A stretch of DNA of 64,000 nt from Elusimicrobiota bacterium. GTDB lineage: Bacteria > Elusimicrobiota > Elusimicrobia > F11. The notes under the pieces were generated by a model that had not been told where the DNA came from, did no database searches, and saw only the letters and a list, made by a program, of their open reading frames with translations. Shown here one piece after another: positions 19,226 through 28,498 of the stretch; positions within the stretch are counted from its first letter, which is position 1, and every line of letters starts with the position of its first letter. The stretch covers positions 101,356 through 165,355 of the forward strand of contig JAJVIP010000002.1 of NCBI GenBank assembly GCA_022072025.1. Reading direction: 5' to 3'. Both the position numbers and the translations under genes were made by a program.

Positions 19226-21418
19226 ATGTTTCATTCCAATTCAATGTCCCGATGGATTGTCGCTTTGCTTTTGTTGATGGTGATCAACGGCATGTCTCTG
19301 TTCTCCTGGGTGAAAAAAGACACCAACCCGCTCGCCTGGGACCAATCCACGCATACCAATATCGCTTTTGATTATAGAGATCGATTTCAACAAGGACCGG
19401 TCGACCATTTTTTTCGGCCGGTGGAATGGAATTATCCGCCCCTTTACCATTTGATGTTGGCGCCTACTGTGTCGTATTTCTCTGATGTCACCGACGCAAG
19501 CTCTGTCATTAATTATTTTTATTTGTGTTTGCTGATACTGATGGTGTTTCTGATTGGGAAAAAAATGATGGATGCCTGGGTCGGGTTCACCGCCGCGGCC
19601 ATGGTCACTTGTTATCCCATTGTTGTTGAGCTGAGCCGCAACACCTTAATTGACTTGTCTCTCATCGCGTGGGTTTCGGTGGGTTTTTACTGTCTCCATT
19701 CCTCCGAGAATTTTTCCAAATTAAGGGGGTCCGTACTTTTCGGGGTTTCCTTGGGTCTGGCTATGCTGACCAAATGGACCGCTTTGGCTTATTTTCTTTT
19801 TCCATTGATTCCTTCTTTGTGGAAAGCTCTGAGGTTAAAAAATATCAGAAATATTTTTATCTCTTTTGGCATCAGCTTTTTATTGATGGCTCCGTGGTAT
19901 GTTCAGAATTTTGTTCCGATGATGATCCGAATTCCCAAGCTTTCAGGCTTGCCTCCCGCGAGCGGGACCCACATGTCGGGGCTGGCCAATATATTTTGGT
20001 ATCCACTCAGTTTTGGGGAGCAAATGGGTTTGATTTTTCTTTTGTTATCCATCCCAGGCCTTGTTGTTGTTTTTTGGAAACCAAAACTGAGACCGCTTTT
20101 TCTTTGGTTTTTGGGAACGCTTGTCTTGTTTAGCTTAATCCGAAACAGGAACACGCGCTATTTCGCTCCAGCTCTCCCCGCGGTGGCGCTCTTAACGGCC
20201 TCTTCTTTATCTGTCCTGACAGCCCTGATAGAAAGGCGTCGCCCCCCTTCGTCGCTCTCCGGAGTGGCAACATTGACATCGCAGGTGGCGGTAAAGTCTC
20301 CCTATTTAATTATCTTGTTTGTTACTGCGATGATTTTCTGGGGCGCCAATGTTCAAGGAACGATGAGTCGATCTTATTCTCTGTTGTGGCAATCGGCGCG
20401 TGTGCTGGAAGGTCGTTCCCCTTTGCCCTACGATTGGAAACATCAGGAGATAACAGAAAAGATCAGAGAATTGAATGGGGATCGACCCAAGCCACCCCAT
20501 GTTCTTGTGGCTTCCAATCACCCTTTTTTCTTCGGGCAGAGTTTGCATGTGTCCATGCGATCCAAAGGGATTGTGGATGTTGCATTTCATGGGGCTCGCA
20601 AACGGCGTCCCTTTGAATTTAATGAATTTGTTCTGGTTAAAACGGGAGACTTGGGGCCTGTCAATTCATTAAAAGCCACAAATGCCTGTCTCGAAGTGAT
20701 CAATACTCCCAATTCATGGTTTTTAAAAAGTTATAAACAAAAAGCGAAGTGGGATTTGCCCGAGGGGGCACAAGGGATTCTCTATCAGTTTGATCCGACT
20801 CCTCAACAAAATGCAGAACCATCCCTTATCAATCTTGAATTAAAAGAATTGGAACTCCCGCATATTTCTGCCACTGATGTGGTGGTTTCAGCTCTTCCGC
20901 ATTCCAAAGCAGACACCGCCTTGGGGCGGTTCAAACTTATAACGCTTCAAGCCTCTCGAATAACTTACAAAGGGGTGGTCTTGCGCGACGTAAAAGTTAA
21001 ATTGATAGAACCTCAAATCAATCTTCCTTATTTTTCTGAAACTCAAGAGATACAGCTGGCTCGGTTGGGAGCGCTTGAACCACAGGCCACGATACAGGCG
21101 GAGGATCTGTTGGCTTTACTTGAGAAAAAAGCAAAGTGGCTTCAATCTCCTCAGATTTCATTTGAAGGTTCCTTCATTCGCGTCGCCGGAAATGTATTTG
21201 GAATTCCGATTTCTGTAGCGCTTGAGGTTCAGGCACAAAACAATATTTTTTCAACACGCTTACAACGGCTGGCCATTGCAGGTCTTCCTCTTCCACGGGT
21301 TTTATTTAGGGGCGTTACTGATAGAGATATTAAACTTAATCGCGGTGAAGATTGGGCCTATGACATTCAAATTCCACAGATTAAGGGGACGGGATCCCAA
21401 TTGAGGCTGGGAATTTGA
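19226..21418 (+). CDS. GT39-like membrane glycosyltransferase with extra C-terminal domain
   Basis: A large protein of about 730 residues. The N-terminal 380 residues have about nine or ten hydrophobic helices and GT-C features of the PMT/ArnT type: acidic residues early in the protein, YPPLYHLML, ELSRNTLIDLSLIAW and LAMLTKWTALAYF. Such enzymes use polyprenyl-phosphate sugars. After a soluble middle region, the last 170 residues (from about TALGRFKLITLQASRI to the end) resemble the DUF2993/LmeA lipid-binding fold, with repeated beta-strands and ALEVQAQNN. That assignment is by eye. ATG 19226 is chosen; TTG 19208 lies at the edge of the palindromic element and ATG 19244 is also possible. It ends as TTGA with the next gene. 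Confidence 0.8.
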   Translation: MFHSNSMSRWIVALLLLMVINGMSLFSWVKKDTNPLAWDQSTHTNIAFDYRDRFQQGPVDHFFRPVEWNYPPLYHLMLAPTVSYFSDVTDASSVINYFYLCLLILMVFLIGKKMMDAWVGFTAAAMVTCYPIVVELSRNTLIDLSLIAWVSVGFYCLHSSENFSKLRGSVLFGVSLGLAMLTKWTALAYFLFPLIPSLWKALRLKNIRNIFISFGISFLLMAPWYVQNFVPMMIRIPKLSGLPPASGTHMSGLANIFWYPLSFGEQMGLIFLLLSIPGLVVVFWKPKLRPLFLWFLGTLVLFSLIRNRNTRYFAPALPAVALLTASSLSVLTALIERRRPPSSLSGVATLTSQVAVKSPYLIILFVTAMIFWGANVQGTMSRSYSLLWQSARVLEGRSPLPYDWKHQEITEKIRELNGDRPKPPHVLVASNHPFFFGQSLHVSMRSKGIVDVAFHGARKRRPFEFNEFVLVKTGDLGPVNSLKATNACLEVINTPNSWFLKSYKQKAKWDLPEGAQGILYQFDPTPQQNAEPSLINLELKELELPHISATDVVVSALPHSKADTALGRFKLITLQASRITYKGVVLRDVKVKLIEPQINLPYFSETQEIQLARLGALEPQATIQAEDLLALLEKKAKWLQSPQISFEGSFIRVAGNVFGIPISVALEVQAQNNIFSTRLQRLAIAGLPLPRVLFRGVTDRDIKLNRGEDWAYDIQIPQIKGTGSQLRLGI

Positions 21419-22221
21419 AAAAAAAATCCACAGTAAAGGCTCTGTCGTTATTTCTTGTTGCCGCCTTTGGGAATATGGGGATGGTGGGTTTGAGAAGTGA
21501 AAATCCCATCGTTTTTAAAGAAATTCAAAACAGTGCCTTTTGTTTGGGGGAGAAACTCACTTTCGTCATCAAATATGAATTCATTAAAGCCGGTTTTGCG
21601 ACCATGACTGTGACGGAAGGGCCACAGATTCAAGGACGGTCGACTATTCATTTGGAAAGTCGAGCGGAATCCACGGGATTTGTTGATTCATTTTTCAAGG
21701 TTCGGGACTTTAATGCCTCAACGGCCGACGAAAAATCGTTGATCTCTTTTAACTTTCACCAGAATCTTAAAGAAGGTCATTATAAAGTGATTCGAAACAC
21801 GTCATTTGACTATGACAAATTGATTTATAAATTTAATCGCGTTAGAAAAGGGAAATTGGTGGAGCGAGAAGGTCCCATCAGTCAACCTTTGTTCGATATG
21901 CTTTCTGCCTTCTTCTATGTGAGGACTTTGCCTTTGAAATTGGGAAGCCGCTATGAAGTGACGGTTTTTTCAGACGAGGAAGTCTATCCATTGGCTGTCA
22001 ATGTTCTTCCTTCGCTACAGAAAGTGAACGTGCAAGCGGGCAAGTTTGAATGCCTTCGAATTGAACCGGTGTTTCTGGGAGACGGTATTTTTAAAGCCAA
22101 AGATGGAAAAATGACCATCTGGCTCACGAACGATGAAAAGAAAATGCCGGTGCTTATTCGTTCGAAAGTTTTCATTGGTTCATTTGACGCAGAATTAACC
22201 GACTTTTCGTTTGGAAAATAA
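21415..22221 (+). CDS. DUF3108 domain protein, probably periplasmic
   Basis: A protein of 268 residues with an N-terminal signal peptide (STVKALSLFLVAAFG) and no later helix. The mature part fits the DUF3108 family of beta-rich envelope proteins: FCLGEKLTFVIKYEF, KAGFATMTV, then a YKVIRNTSFDYDK strand and the closing PVLIRSKVFIGSFDAELTDF. Its function is unknown. The family is often found among envelope genes. The start is TTG 21415, which overlaps the upstream stop as TTGA, with GAGG upstream. A small gap with a promoter-like box follows, so it probably ends its unit. Confidence 0.82.
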   Translation: MKKKSTVKALSLFLVAAFGNMGMVGLRSENPIVFKEIQNSAFCLGEKLTFVIKYEFIKAGFATMTVTEGPQIQGRSTIHLESRAESTGFVDSFFKVRDFNASTADEKSLISFNFHQNLKEGHYKVIRNTSFDYDKLIYKFNRVRKGKLVEREGPISQPLFDMLSAFFYVRTLPLKLGSRYEVTVFSDEEVYPLAVNVLPSLQKVNVQAGKFECLRIEPVFLGDGIFKAKDGKMTIWLTNDEKKMPVLIRSKVFIGSFDAELTDFSFGK

Positions 22222-22235
22222 ACAACCCGATTTTT

Positions 22236-22265
22236 TTGACACCCAAAGTATGAAATGATAAGGGA
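22236..22265 (+). promoter_or_regulatory. Possible promoter ahead of the heptose/Kdo/Lpt gene run
   Basis: A perfect TTGACA stands at 22236-22241 after a run of T, 30 bp before the hldE start. The AT-rich DNA behind it has no good TATAAT match at 16-18 bp (TAAGGG at 22259 overlaps the ribosome-binding AAGGGAAA). The position is sensible for the start of the unit that runs to lptB, but the assignment is weak. Confidence 0.3.
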
Positions 22266-22271
22266 AATTGA

Positions 22272-23279
22272 ATGAAAATAAAAAGGAACCCGAAGGTAGA
22301 TTCGGGCTTGGCCAATTGGGTCAAACAATTTAAAGAGGTGCCGGTCCTGGTGGTGGGTGACCTGATGGTGGACTTGTCTTACCGTGGACCGGCGGAGAGG
22401 ATTTCACCCGAAGCTCCTGTTCCTGTCATTCATGTTCAAGAGTTTTTGTTTATGCCAGGAGGAGCCGGAAATGTTGTTAACAACTTGGCGGTTCTGGGGG
22501 CTCGTCCGACCCTGGTCTCGTTGGTCGGAGACGACAAATCTGGCAAAGATATCGGAGAAGATTTAAGACGTCGAGGGATTGACGTGACCCCTGTGCTGGT
22601 TGATAACAGTCGGCCCACCATCACCAAACACCGCGTTTTTGCCGGTCATCAACAAGTGGCGCGTTTTGATTTTGAAAAGCGCGGAGCTGTATCGAAAGAG
22701 TTGGGGGAGAAAATATTAAATTCCTTAAAGCGACTCATTCCTCAACAGAAGGCCGTTGTGATCTCTGATTACGGCAAGGGCCTGATTACCCCCGAGGTGA
22801 TTCGAACCTGTTTACGAGCGGCCAAACTCCATCATATTCCTGTTATTGTGGACCCCAAAATTGAGAATTTTTTGTCCTATAAAGGGGTTGACTGCATCAC
22901 CCCCAACACCAAAGAGGCTGTTGAAGGGATGCGAGTTTTTTCTCCCAAAACTGAACAAGAGCTTCTGTCGCTGGGTTTAAAAATCCTTAAGAAACTCAAA
23001 TGCAATTCTTTATTGATTACCCGGGGTGAGAAAGGGATGACTCTTTTTGATTCTCATGTCGCTCCTCGGACCATTCCGGCCTTGGCTCAAGAAGTGTATG
23101 ACGTCACTGGCGCGGGCGACACGGTGGTGTCTACTTTTTCTTTGGCTCGTGCCGTGGGGGCGCCCCATTTTATCGCGGCTCAATTGGCCAACTTGGCCGC
23201 CAGCCTGGTTGTGGCCAAGGTGGGCACAGCGGTGGTCAGTCAGCAAGAGCTCTTGGAGAGAATTAAACATCGACCATGA
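22272..23279 (+). CDS. rfaE1: D-glycero-beta-D-manno-heptose-7-phosphate kinase (HldE N-terminal type)
   Basis: A PfkB/ribokinase-fold kinase that phosphorylates heptose 7-phosphate at position 1. It has VVGDLMVDLSYRGPAERISP, the sugar-binding PGGAGNVVNNLAVLGA and the anion-hole motif YDVTGAGDTVVSTFSL with catalytic Asp at about residue 283. At 335 residues it has only the kinase half of HldE; the adenylyltransferase half (RfaE2) must be encoded elsewhere. ATG 22272 follows AAGGGAAA. It overlaps kdsB by 4 bp and heads the Kdo/LPS-export genes. Confidence 0.95.
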   Translation: MKIKRNPKVDSGLANWVKQFKEVPVLVVGDLMVDLSYRGPAERISPEAPVPVIHVQEFLFMPGGAGNVVNNLAVLGARPTLVSLVGDDKSGKDIGEDLRRRGIDVTPVLVDNSRPTITKHRVFAGHQQVARFDFEKRGAVSKELGEKILNSLKRLIPQQKAVVISDYGKGLITPEVIRTCLRAAKLHHIPVIVDPKIENFLSYKGVDCITPNTKEAVEGMRVFSPKTEQELLSLGLKILKKLKCNSLLITRGEKGMTLFDSHVAPRTIPALAQEVYDVTGAGDTVVSTFSLARAVGAPHFIAAQLANLAASLVVAKVGTAVVSQQELLERIKHRP

Positions 23280-24004
23280 TGTCAGTTTTAGGGGTCATTC
23301 CTGCTCGATATGCCTCAACAAGATTTCCAGGGAAACCTTTGGCCATGATCCATGGCAAACCCATGATCGCGTGGGTTTATGAAAGAGCCAGGAGAGCGTT
23401 GCCCCAGGTGGTGGTCGCGACGGATGATCAACGGATCAAGACGGCGGTGGAAAATTTTGGTGGAAGGGCGATAATGACGCCTCGTTCGCTGCAAAGTGGA
23501 ACTGAAAGAATGGCGTATGTAGCCCGAAAGATGAAAGTGTCCTATTACGTGAATGTTCAAGGTGATGAACCTTTGATTCGAGCGGGAACCATTCGAGCGG
23601 CTGTGGCCTTGTCAATGAAAAGGAAGGCGATCGCGACCCCGGTGACGGATTTGGCCTTTCAGGATTTCAATAATGAAAACGTGGTGAAAGTGGCGGTGGG
23701 GCACCACGGTCGAGCCTTATATTTTTCCAGAGCTCCCATTCCCTACCCACGAAATCAAATGGCCGGGATCACACCGTTGAAACATGTGGGACTCTATGTC
23801 TATCCTCGGAAAGATTTGTTACGGTTTGTCAGCCTTCCATCAACGCCATTGGAAAAGACCGAGATGCTTGAACAGTTGAGAGCCCTTTATTATGGGATCC
23901 CGATTTTTGTGGTCAAAACCAAATTCGACTCGATGGGAGTGGATACCCCGGCAGACTTGAGAAAAGTTCTAAAGAATTGGATCAAATTGAATAAGGAGCA
24001 GTGA
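23276..24004 (+). CDS. kdsB: 3-deoxy-manno-octulosonate cytidylyltransferase
   Basis: KdsB activates Kdo with CTP to CMP-Kdo, the donor for WaaA. It carries the nucleotide-binding N-terminus [28 protein letters not shown], the [12 protein letters not shown] metal and substrate site, and the [13 protein letters not shown] motif. 242 residues is normal. ATG 23276 overlaps the kinase stop as ATGA; the second ATG at 23279 is equally possible. It is followed after 1 bp by pyrG, which makes the CTP it needs. Confidence 0.96.
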   Translation: MMSVLGVIPARYASTRFPGKPLAMIHGKPMIAWVYERARRALPQVVVATDDQRIKTAVENFGGRAIMTPRSLQSGTERMAYVARKMKVSYYVNVQGDEPLIRAGTIRAAVALSMKRKAIATPVTDLAFQDFNNENVVKVAVGHHGRALYFSRAPIPYPRNQMAGITPLKHVGLYVYPRKDLLRFVSLPSTPLEKTEMLEQLRALYYGIPIFVVKTKFDSMGVDTPADLRKVLKNWIKLNKEQ

Positions 24005-24005
24005 A

Positions 24006-25601
24006 ATGACGAAGTATATTTTCGTGACAGGCGGCGTTGTTTCTTCTTTGGGAAAAGGTATTACCGCGGCCTCTTTGGGTCGGCTTCTCAAGGCGCGCGG
24101 ATTTAAAGTGACCATGATTAAGCTGGACCCCTATTTGAATGTGGATCCAGGGACGATGAGCCCTTATCAACATGGAGAAGTGTTTGTCACCACGGATGGA
24201 GCTGAAACAGATTTGGATTTGGGGCACTATGAAAGATTTTTGGATCAAGACATGTCCCGCCACAACAACTGCACAACTGGAAAGGTGTACGACACGATCA
24301 TTCAGCAAGAACGGCGAGGAGAATTTCTTGGAAAAACGGTTCAAGTTATTCCCCATGTCACCAATGAAATAAAACGACGTATTCGCCAAATCTCAGATGG
24401 GTTCGATTTTGTTTTGGTCGAAGTGGGAGGAACGGTGGGCGACATCGAATCGTTGCCTTTCCTCGAAGCCATTCGCCAAATCAGGCTGGATGTGGGGCGG
24501 GACAATGTGCTCTATGTTCATGTGACCTTGATTCCCTATATTCGAGCTTCGGAAGAACTGAAAACCAAACCCACGCAGCATTCGGTTATGAAACTTCGAG
24601 AAATTGGGATCGAGCCGGATATTCTTGTTTGCCGGACGGATCGAGAACTCAGTCGAGATATCAAAGAAAAATTGGCTTTATTTTGCAGTGTTGTTCCTGA
24701 GGCGGTTATTGAAGCCCATGACGTTAAAAGTATTTACGAGGTCCCGCTCATGTTTCATCGTCAGGGCATGGACGAACAAGTGTTGATGCTTTTGCGCCAG
24801 CGAAGCGGCAGTATAGATTTGGAGAAATGGCGCGACTTGGTTGAAACGTTGAGTTCGCCTCAGTCGCATGTCACAATCGCTGTGGCGGGAAAATATGTGG
24901 GTGTTAAAGACGCATACAAATCAATAGCCGAAGCCCTGTTGCATGGAGGCGTGGCCAATAAAACAAAAGTGGAAATTCGATATGTGGATGTGGATGGACC
25001 GGATTTGGAGGAAGAGCTTTCCGGTGTTCACGGGATCCTCATCCCGGGCGGGTTTGGAGACAGGGGAATTGAAGGGAAAATAAACTCCGTTCGAATAGCT
25101 AGGGAACAAAAGATCCCATTTTTTGGAATTTGCCTCGGAATGCAAGTGGCTTGTATCGAATTTGCCCGAAATGTTTTGAATCTTAGACGAGCCAATTCCA
25201 CGGAGTTCGATGCCAAAACGCCGAACCCGATTATCAGCCTTCTTGAAGAACAAAAGAAAATAAAAAATTTGGGGGGGACCATGCGTTTGGGGCTTTATCC
25301 CTGCCATTTAAACCGGGGCACATTGGCCTATTCGCTGTATGGAAAGAGTCTCATCCAAGAGCGTCACCGTCACCGTTTTGAATTCAACAACCACTACAGA
25401 AAAAATTTCGCCAAACACGGGATGCGGGTTGTGGGGGAGTTCCGGAAAAATCACTTGCCCGAAATTGTGGAATTAAAAGGTCATCCCTTTTTTATTGGTG
25501 TGCAGTTCCATCCCGAGTTTCAGTCACGTCCTCTAAAGGCGCATCCCATTTTTCAAGGATTTGTATCCGCCGCTCTCAAGAAAAGCATGGGGGGCCTTTG
25601 A
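24006..25601 (+). CDS. pyrG: CTP synthase
   Basis: PyrG aminates UTP to CTP with ATP and glutamine. The synthetase domain starts with [17 protein letters not shown] and has [16 protein letters not shown] and [18 protein letters not shown]. The C-terminal class I amidotransferase domain has the nucleophile elbow GICLGMQ (Cys376) and, near the end, the His-x-Glu of VQFHPEFQS. It is about 531 residues, normal length. AAGGAG just upstream of ATG 24006 is a strong ribosome-binding site. The kdsB-pyrG-kdsA order is a known arrangement that couples CTP supply to CMP-Kdo formation. Confidence 0.97.
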   Translation: MTKYIFVTGGVVSSLGKGITAASLGRLLKARGFKVTMIKLDPYLNVDPGTMSPYQHGEVFVTTDGAETDLDLGHYERFLDQDMSRHNNCTTGKVYDTIIQQERRGEFLGKTVQVIPHVTNEIKRRIRQISDGFDFVLVEVGGTVGDIESLPFLEAIRQIRLDVGRDNVLYVHVTLIPYIRASEELKTKPTQHSVMKLREIGIEPDILVCRTDRELSRDIKEKLALFCSVVPEAVIEAHDVKSIYEVPLMFHRQGMDEQVLMLLRQRSGSIDLEKWRDLVETLSSPQSHVTIAVAGKYVGVKDAYKSIAEALLHGGVANKTKVEIRYVDVDGPDLEEELSGVHGILIPGGFGDRGIEGKINSVRIAREQKIPFFGICLGMQVACIEFARNVLNLRRANSTEFDAKTPNPIISLLEEQKKIKNLGGTMRLGLYPCHLNRGTLAYSLYGKSLIQERHRHRFEFNNHYRKNFAKHGMRVVGEFRKNHLPEIVELKGHPFFIGVQFHPEFQSRPLKAHPIFQGFVSAALKKSMGGL

Positions 25602-26440
25602 TGTCAATCGGCCACCCTGTTTCCGTTGGTTCCATTAAGTTTGGGAACTCGCTTCCTTTTGTTCTTATTGGCGGACCGTGTGTAATCGAATCAGAAAAAC
25701 ACACGCTTTCAACGGCGCTTCAACTTAAGAAAATTGCGGCGGGGCTTCGCATCCCCTATGTGTTTAAAAGTTCATATGACAAGGCGAACCGTTCATCGGT
25801 CGAATCCTTTCGGGGTCCAGGACTTCGGGAAGGATTAAGAATTTTATCTCGCGTTCGCATGGAGCTTAAGCTCCCGGTGTTAACCGATGTTCATTCCGTT
25901 GAAGAAGCCGCGGAGGCGGCGCAGTTTGTGGATATTATTCAGATCCCCGCCTTCCTTTGTCGTCAAACCGATTTGCTTTTGGCAGCCGGACGAACGGGTG
26001 TGGCGGTGAATGTGAAAAAAGGACAATTTATGTCGCCCCAAGAAATGAAAAATGCCATTTCCAAAATTTTATCCACAGGCAACCGTAAGATTCTTTTGAC
26101 CGAACGTGGGAACTCTTTCGGCTATAACAACTTGGTGGTGGATATGCGGGGTTTGGCCATTATGAAATCCTTCGGCTTTCCTGTCATTTATGACGCCACC
26201 CATTCCGTTCAATTGCCAGGAGGTCAAGGCGCTTCGAGCGGTGGGCAACGGGAGTTCATTCTTCCATTGGCGAGGGCGGCCACGGGGCTGGGAGTGGCGG
26301 GATTGTTTATGGAAATTCATCCCAACCCAGAATTGGCCAAGTCCGACGGACCCAATTCGGTGCGTTTGAGTTCACTGAAAAATTATTTGAGTATCCTCCG
26401 AAAACTCGATGCTGTTTCTAAAGAGGTGAAAAGTTCATGA
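25601..26440 (+). CDS. kdsA: 3-deoxy-8-phosphooctulonate synthase
   Basis: KdsA condenses arabinose 5-phosphate with phosphoenolpyruvate to Kdo 8-phosphate. The TIM-barrel motifs are VLIGGPCVIESE, FKSSYDKANRSS, LTDVHSVEEA, IPAFLCRQTDLL, VNVKKGQFMSP, ERGNSFGYNNLVVD and DATHSVQLPG. It has about 279 residues. The GNSFGYNNLV form, with Asn and not Cys at the metal-ligand position, is typical of metal-independent enzymes (judged by eye). ATG 25601 overlaps the pyrG stop as TGATG, with a GGGGGG stretch upstream. It overlaps the next small ORF as ATGA. Confidence 0.97.
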   Translation: MSIGHPVSVGSIKFGNSLPFVLIGGPCVIESEKHTLSTALQLKKIAAGLRIPYVFKSSYDKANRSSVESFRGPGLREGLRILSRVRMELKLPVLTDVHSVEEAAEAAQFVDIIQIPAFLCRQTDLLLAAGRTGVAVNVKKGQFMSPQEMKNAISKILSTGNRKILLTERGNSFGYNNLVVDMRGLAIMKSFGFPVIYDATHSVQLPGGQGASSGGQREFILPLARAATGLGVAGLFMEIHPNPELAKSDGPNSVRLSSLKNYLSILRKLDAVSKEVKSS

Positions 26441-26667
26441 AACCAAATAAAAAAGACAATGCACGGGACGTCCAAAAAGAAGAGGCACATACCCAATCGA
26501 TGGAGCCTTTGTGGCAGCCCACTTGGAAGTGGCATCTGAAAGTTCTGGCGGGAGTGTATGTGTTTTTGATTTTTGCTTATTTTGCGGTTTCCACTTTCTT
26601 GAGCAAAGTGCCGCCCCCTTACCGTCTTCGAGAAATTCCCAAAGAGCTCACTCCTTGGATGAAATAG
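26437..26667 (+). CDS. Small single-pass membrane protein between kdsA and kdsC
   Basis: A 76-residue protein of unknown function. The N-terminal 28 residues are polar and charged. One hydrophobic helix follows (about residues 33-53, HLKVLAGVYVFLIFAYFAVS). A short C-terminal tail of PPPYRLREIPKELTPWMK suggests a conserved proline- and charge-rich end. The gene is tied on both sides: ATGA overlap with kdsA and 1 bp before kdsC, with TTGGATGAAATAG linking them. I cannot relate it to a known Kdo or LPS protein. Tight coupling makes it likely to be translated and related to LPS or the membrane. Confidence 0.75.
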   Translation: MKPNKKDNARDVQKEEAHTQSMEPLWQPTWKWHLKVLAGVYVFLIFAYFAVSTFLSKVPPPYRLREIPKELTPWMK

Positions 26668-26668
26668 A

Positions 26669-27211
26669 ATGCCTTTGAAAAAAGCTCAATTGGTGAAACG
26701 CGCAAAGATAATAAAAATCATAGGGATGGACGTTGATGGCGTTTTAACCAATGGCGATGTGGTGGTTCGCGATTCTGGAGAAGAAGTTAAGGCTTGGAAC
26801 GCCAAAGACCGTTTGTGCCTGGCGCTTATCCGAGACAGGGGGGTGCCGTTGGAATTTGCCTGGATCACCGGGCGGTCATCTAAAACAGTTGAATCCAACG
26901 CGAATGATTTGGGGATTCAACATTTGGTTCAAAAATGTTCGACCAAAAAGGAAGCATTTGAAAAAATCCTTAAATCACGAGGGGTGTCATTTGAGGAAGC
27001 CGCCTATATTGGAGATGACCTCATTGATATTCCAGTCATGCGAGCCGTGGGTTTTTCCGCTTGTCCCGCCGATGCAGTGCCCGATGTGCTCAAACGATCC
27101 CATTACGTTTCATCCTTGGAAGGAGGGCGCGGGGCGGTTCGAGACATTCTTGAATTTATTTTGAAAGCGCAGGGTCGATGGGACGGGTTGATCGCCTCTT
27201 TTTTACAGTAA
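26669..27211 (+). CDS. kdsC: 3-deoxy-D-manno-octulosonate 8-phosphate phosphatase
   Basis: KdsC is a capless HAD phosphatase (C0 type) that releases Kdo from Kdo 8-phosphate. Motif I is GMDVDGVLTNG (Asp21, Asp23), motif II is AWITGRSS, motif III uses the Lys of CSTKKEAFEKIL, and motif IV is AYIGDDLIDIPVM. Its 180 residues are the usual length. The C-terminal GGRGAVRDILE stretch is conserved in KdsC. It overlaps lptC by 34 bp. It completes the kdsB, kdsA, kdsC set; the arabinose-5-phosphate isomerase KdsD is not in the window. Confidence 0.95.
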   Translation: MPLKKAQLVKRAKIIKIIGMDVDGVLTNGDVVVRDSGEEVKAWNAKDRLCLALIRDRGVPLEFAWITGRSSKTVESNANDLGIQHLVQKCSTKKEAFEKILKSRGVSFEEAAYIGDDLIDIPVMRAVGFSACPADAVPDVLKRSHYVSSLEGGRGAVRDILEFILKAQGRWDGLIASFLQ

Positions 27212-27777
27212 TTATTTTTTCGTTGGGAGTGGGTTGCCATTCGACTCCTCAGCCGAAAAAAGAAACCGATTCCACCGCCATGTCAAAAGGACATGAGCCT
27301 TCTGATTTGCGGATGACGGGAATGCATGTTCAGTCCTATGAACAGGCCGGTTTGGATTGGGAAGTGATCGCCCCTTATGGGGAAGTTTTTAGCAAGCGGA
27401 ATTTAATGAGACTCAAGTCGTTGGCTGTTCAATTGTTTGATGCGGGTCAAAAATCCACTGACATATCTGCCGAGCAAGGCATCATGTATTCCAATACGAT
27501 GCTGGGACCGCCAAAAGAGAATACGCAAACTTTTTGGGGGGTTGACCTTGAGCCGGGGGATATGTTTTTGGTTGGCAATGTGGTGATGGTGTCGACCGAT
27601 GGAACGAAAATGTCGACCGATTGGGCTCATTACCACAAAAAAACTGATTTGATTACTTCCACCGCTCCCGTCAAAGTTTTGAGGGCTGATTCGATTACCT
27701 ATGGTGTGGGGATGGAGGCCACCGCCGATTTGTCAAGCGTTCATATTTTCAATGAAACACTCGTTATCCCCGATTAA
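27178..27777 (+). CDS. lptC: LPS export protein LptC
   Basis: LptC is the membrane-anchored periplasmic link that passes LPS from LptB2FG to LptA. An N-terminal hydrophobic stretch ends in SLGVGCHST, so the protein may be a lipoprotein or simply anchored. Downstream is the beta-jellyroll pattern with MTGMHVQSYEQAGLDWEV and the repeated strands of LptC. Sequence identity is low, so the call rests on size (199 residues), signal and context: it stands between kdsC and lptA-lptB, the standard order. ATG 27178 overlaps kdsC by 34 bp. Confidence 0.88.
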   Translation: MGRVDRLFFTVIIFSLGVGCHSTPQPKKETDSTAMSKGHEPSDLRMTGMHVQSYEQAGLDWEVIAPYGEVFSKRNLMRLKSLAVQLFDAGQKSTDISAEQGIMYSNTMLGPPKENTQTFWGVDLEPGDMFLVGNVVMVSTDGTKMSTDWAHYHKKTDLITSTAPVKVLRADSITYGVGMEATADLSSVHIFNETLVIPD

Positions 27778-28498
27778 CGCAACAATCAACATAAAGGGAA
27801 CTGTTTTCCCGTTGGTTCTCTTTTTATTCTGTTTGATGATACTCCCTGTTGGTGCGGTGGAAACCCGCATCAAGGGAGGGCGGATGGAACTCCTGAACAA
27901 AGGAGACACCGTCCTGTTCCATGACGGTGTTCGACTTGAGAGAGAGTTCGACACTCTTGAGGCCAACGAAATGCAGACGAATAAGACCCGTGATAAAGTG
28001 AATGCGCAAGGAGATGTCCGGTTATTCCGTCAAATAAGTGCCACTGAAACTTGGCATGGGTATGGAGAAAGTGGTTTTTACAACACGCAAAATGGCACTG
28101 GCTTTTTGTTGGGGGACAACAAAAAAAAAGCCAGGGTGGTGCATACTGAAATTCTCACCTCCACGATGTCCCGGGTTATGAACGTGACCGCCGATCGTAT
28201 CGATTTTTCTCGTGGAGCCAAAACAGCCAATGCGAAAGGATTTGTGCAAGGCGCCACCACCGATCCCTGGACAGGAGAGCGGTATGAATTTTGGGCGGAC
28301 CAAGCTGATTTTGATGAAGAAAATAATAAAGTGACGCTTTATGGGGCCTATCAACCGATTGTGATTCAATCATTGATTCAAGGGCGACGAACGATTAAGG
28401 GAGACAAAATCATCTACTTCTCGCTAGAACAACGGTTTCGCAGTGAGGGAAACGCAACGGCCGTTTTCGAAGAAGACAGGAGCAACAAAAATAAATGA
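27752..28498 (+). CDS. lptA: LPS periplasmic bridge protein LptA (OstA-like)
   Basis: LptA forms the periplasmic bridge that carries LPS to LptD. ATG 27752 leads into a signal peptide with GTVFPLVLFLFCLMILPVGA. The mature part has the OstA repeat pattern: TRIKGGRMELLNKGDTVLF, DTLEANEMQTNKTRDKVNAQ and GRRTIKGDKIIYF. An open frame reaches upstream to 27701, but inside lptC. The 26-bp overlap with lptC and the ATGA overlap with lptB show strict translational linkage. About 248 residues, a little longer than E. coli LptA. Confidence 0.9.
   Translation: MKHSLSPINATINIKGTVFPLVLFLFCLMILPVGAVETRIKGGRMELLNKGDTVLFHDGVRLEREFDTLEANEMQTNKTRDKVNAQGDVRLFRQISATETWHGYGESGFYNTQNGTGFLLGDNKKKARVVHTEILTSTMSRVMNVTADRIDFSRGAKTANAKGFVQGATTDPWTGERYEFWADQADFDEENNKVTLYGAYQPIVIQSLIQGRRTIKGDKIIYFSLEQRFRSEGNATAVFEEDRSNKNK

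Noticed and set aside
19026-19244. Short ORFs on both strands over the palindromic gap (e.g. 72 aa on the minus strand)
   Set aside because: They follow the inverted repeats, show low-complexity composition and no family, and no ribosome-binding sites. They are shadows of the repeat, not genes.
24006-25601. Riboswitch or attenuator ahead of pyrG
   Set aside because: There is only 1 bp between kdsB and pyrG, so no leader for a C-rich stall-type attenuator as in Bacillus pyrG.
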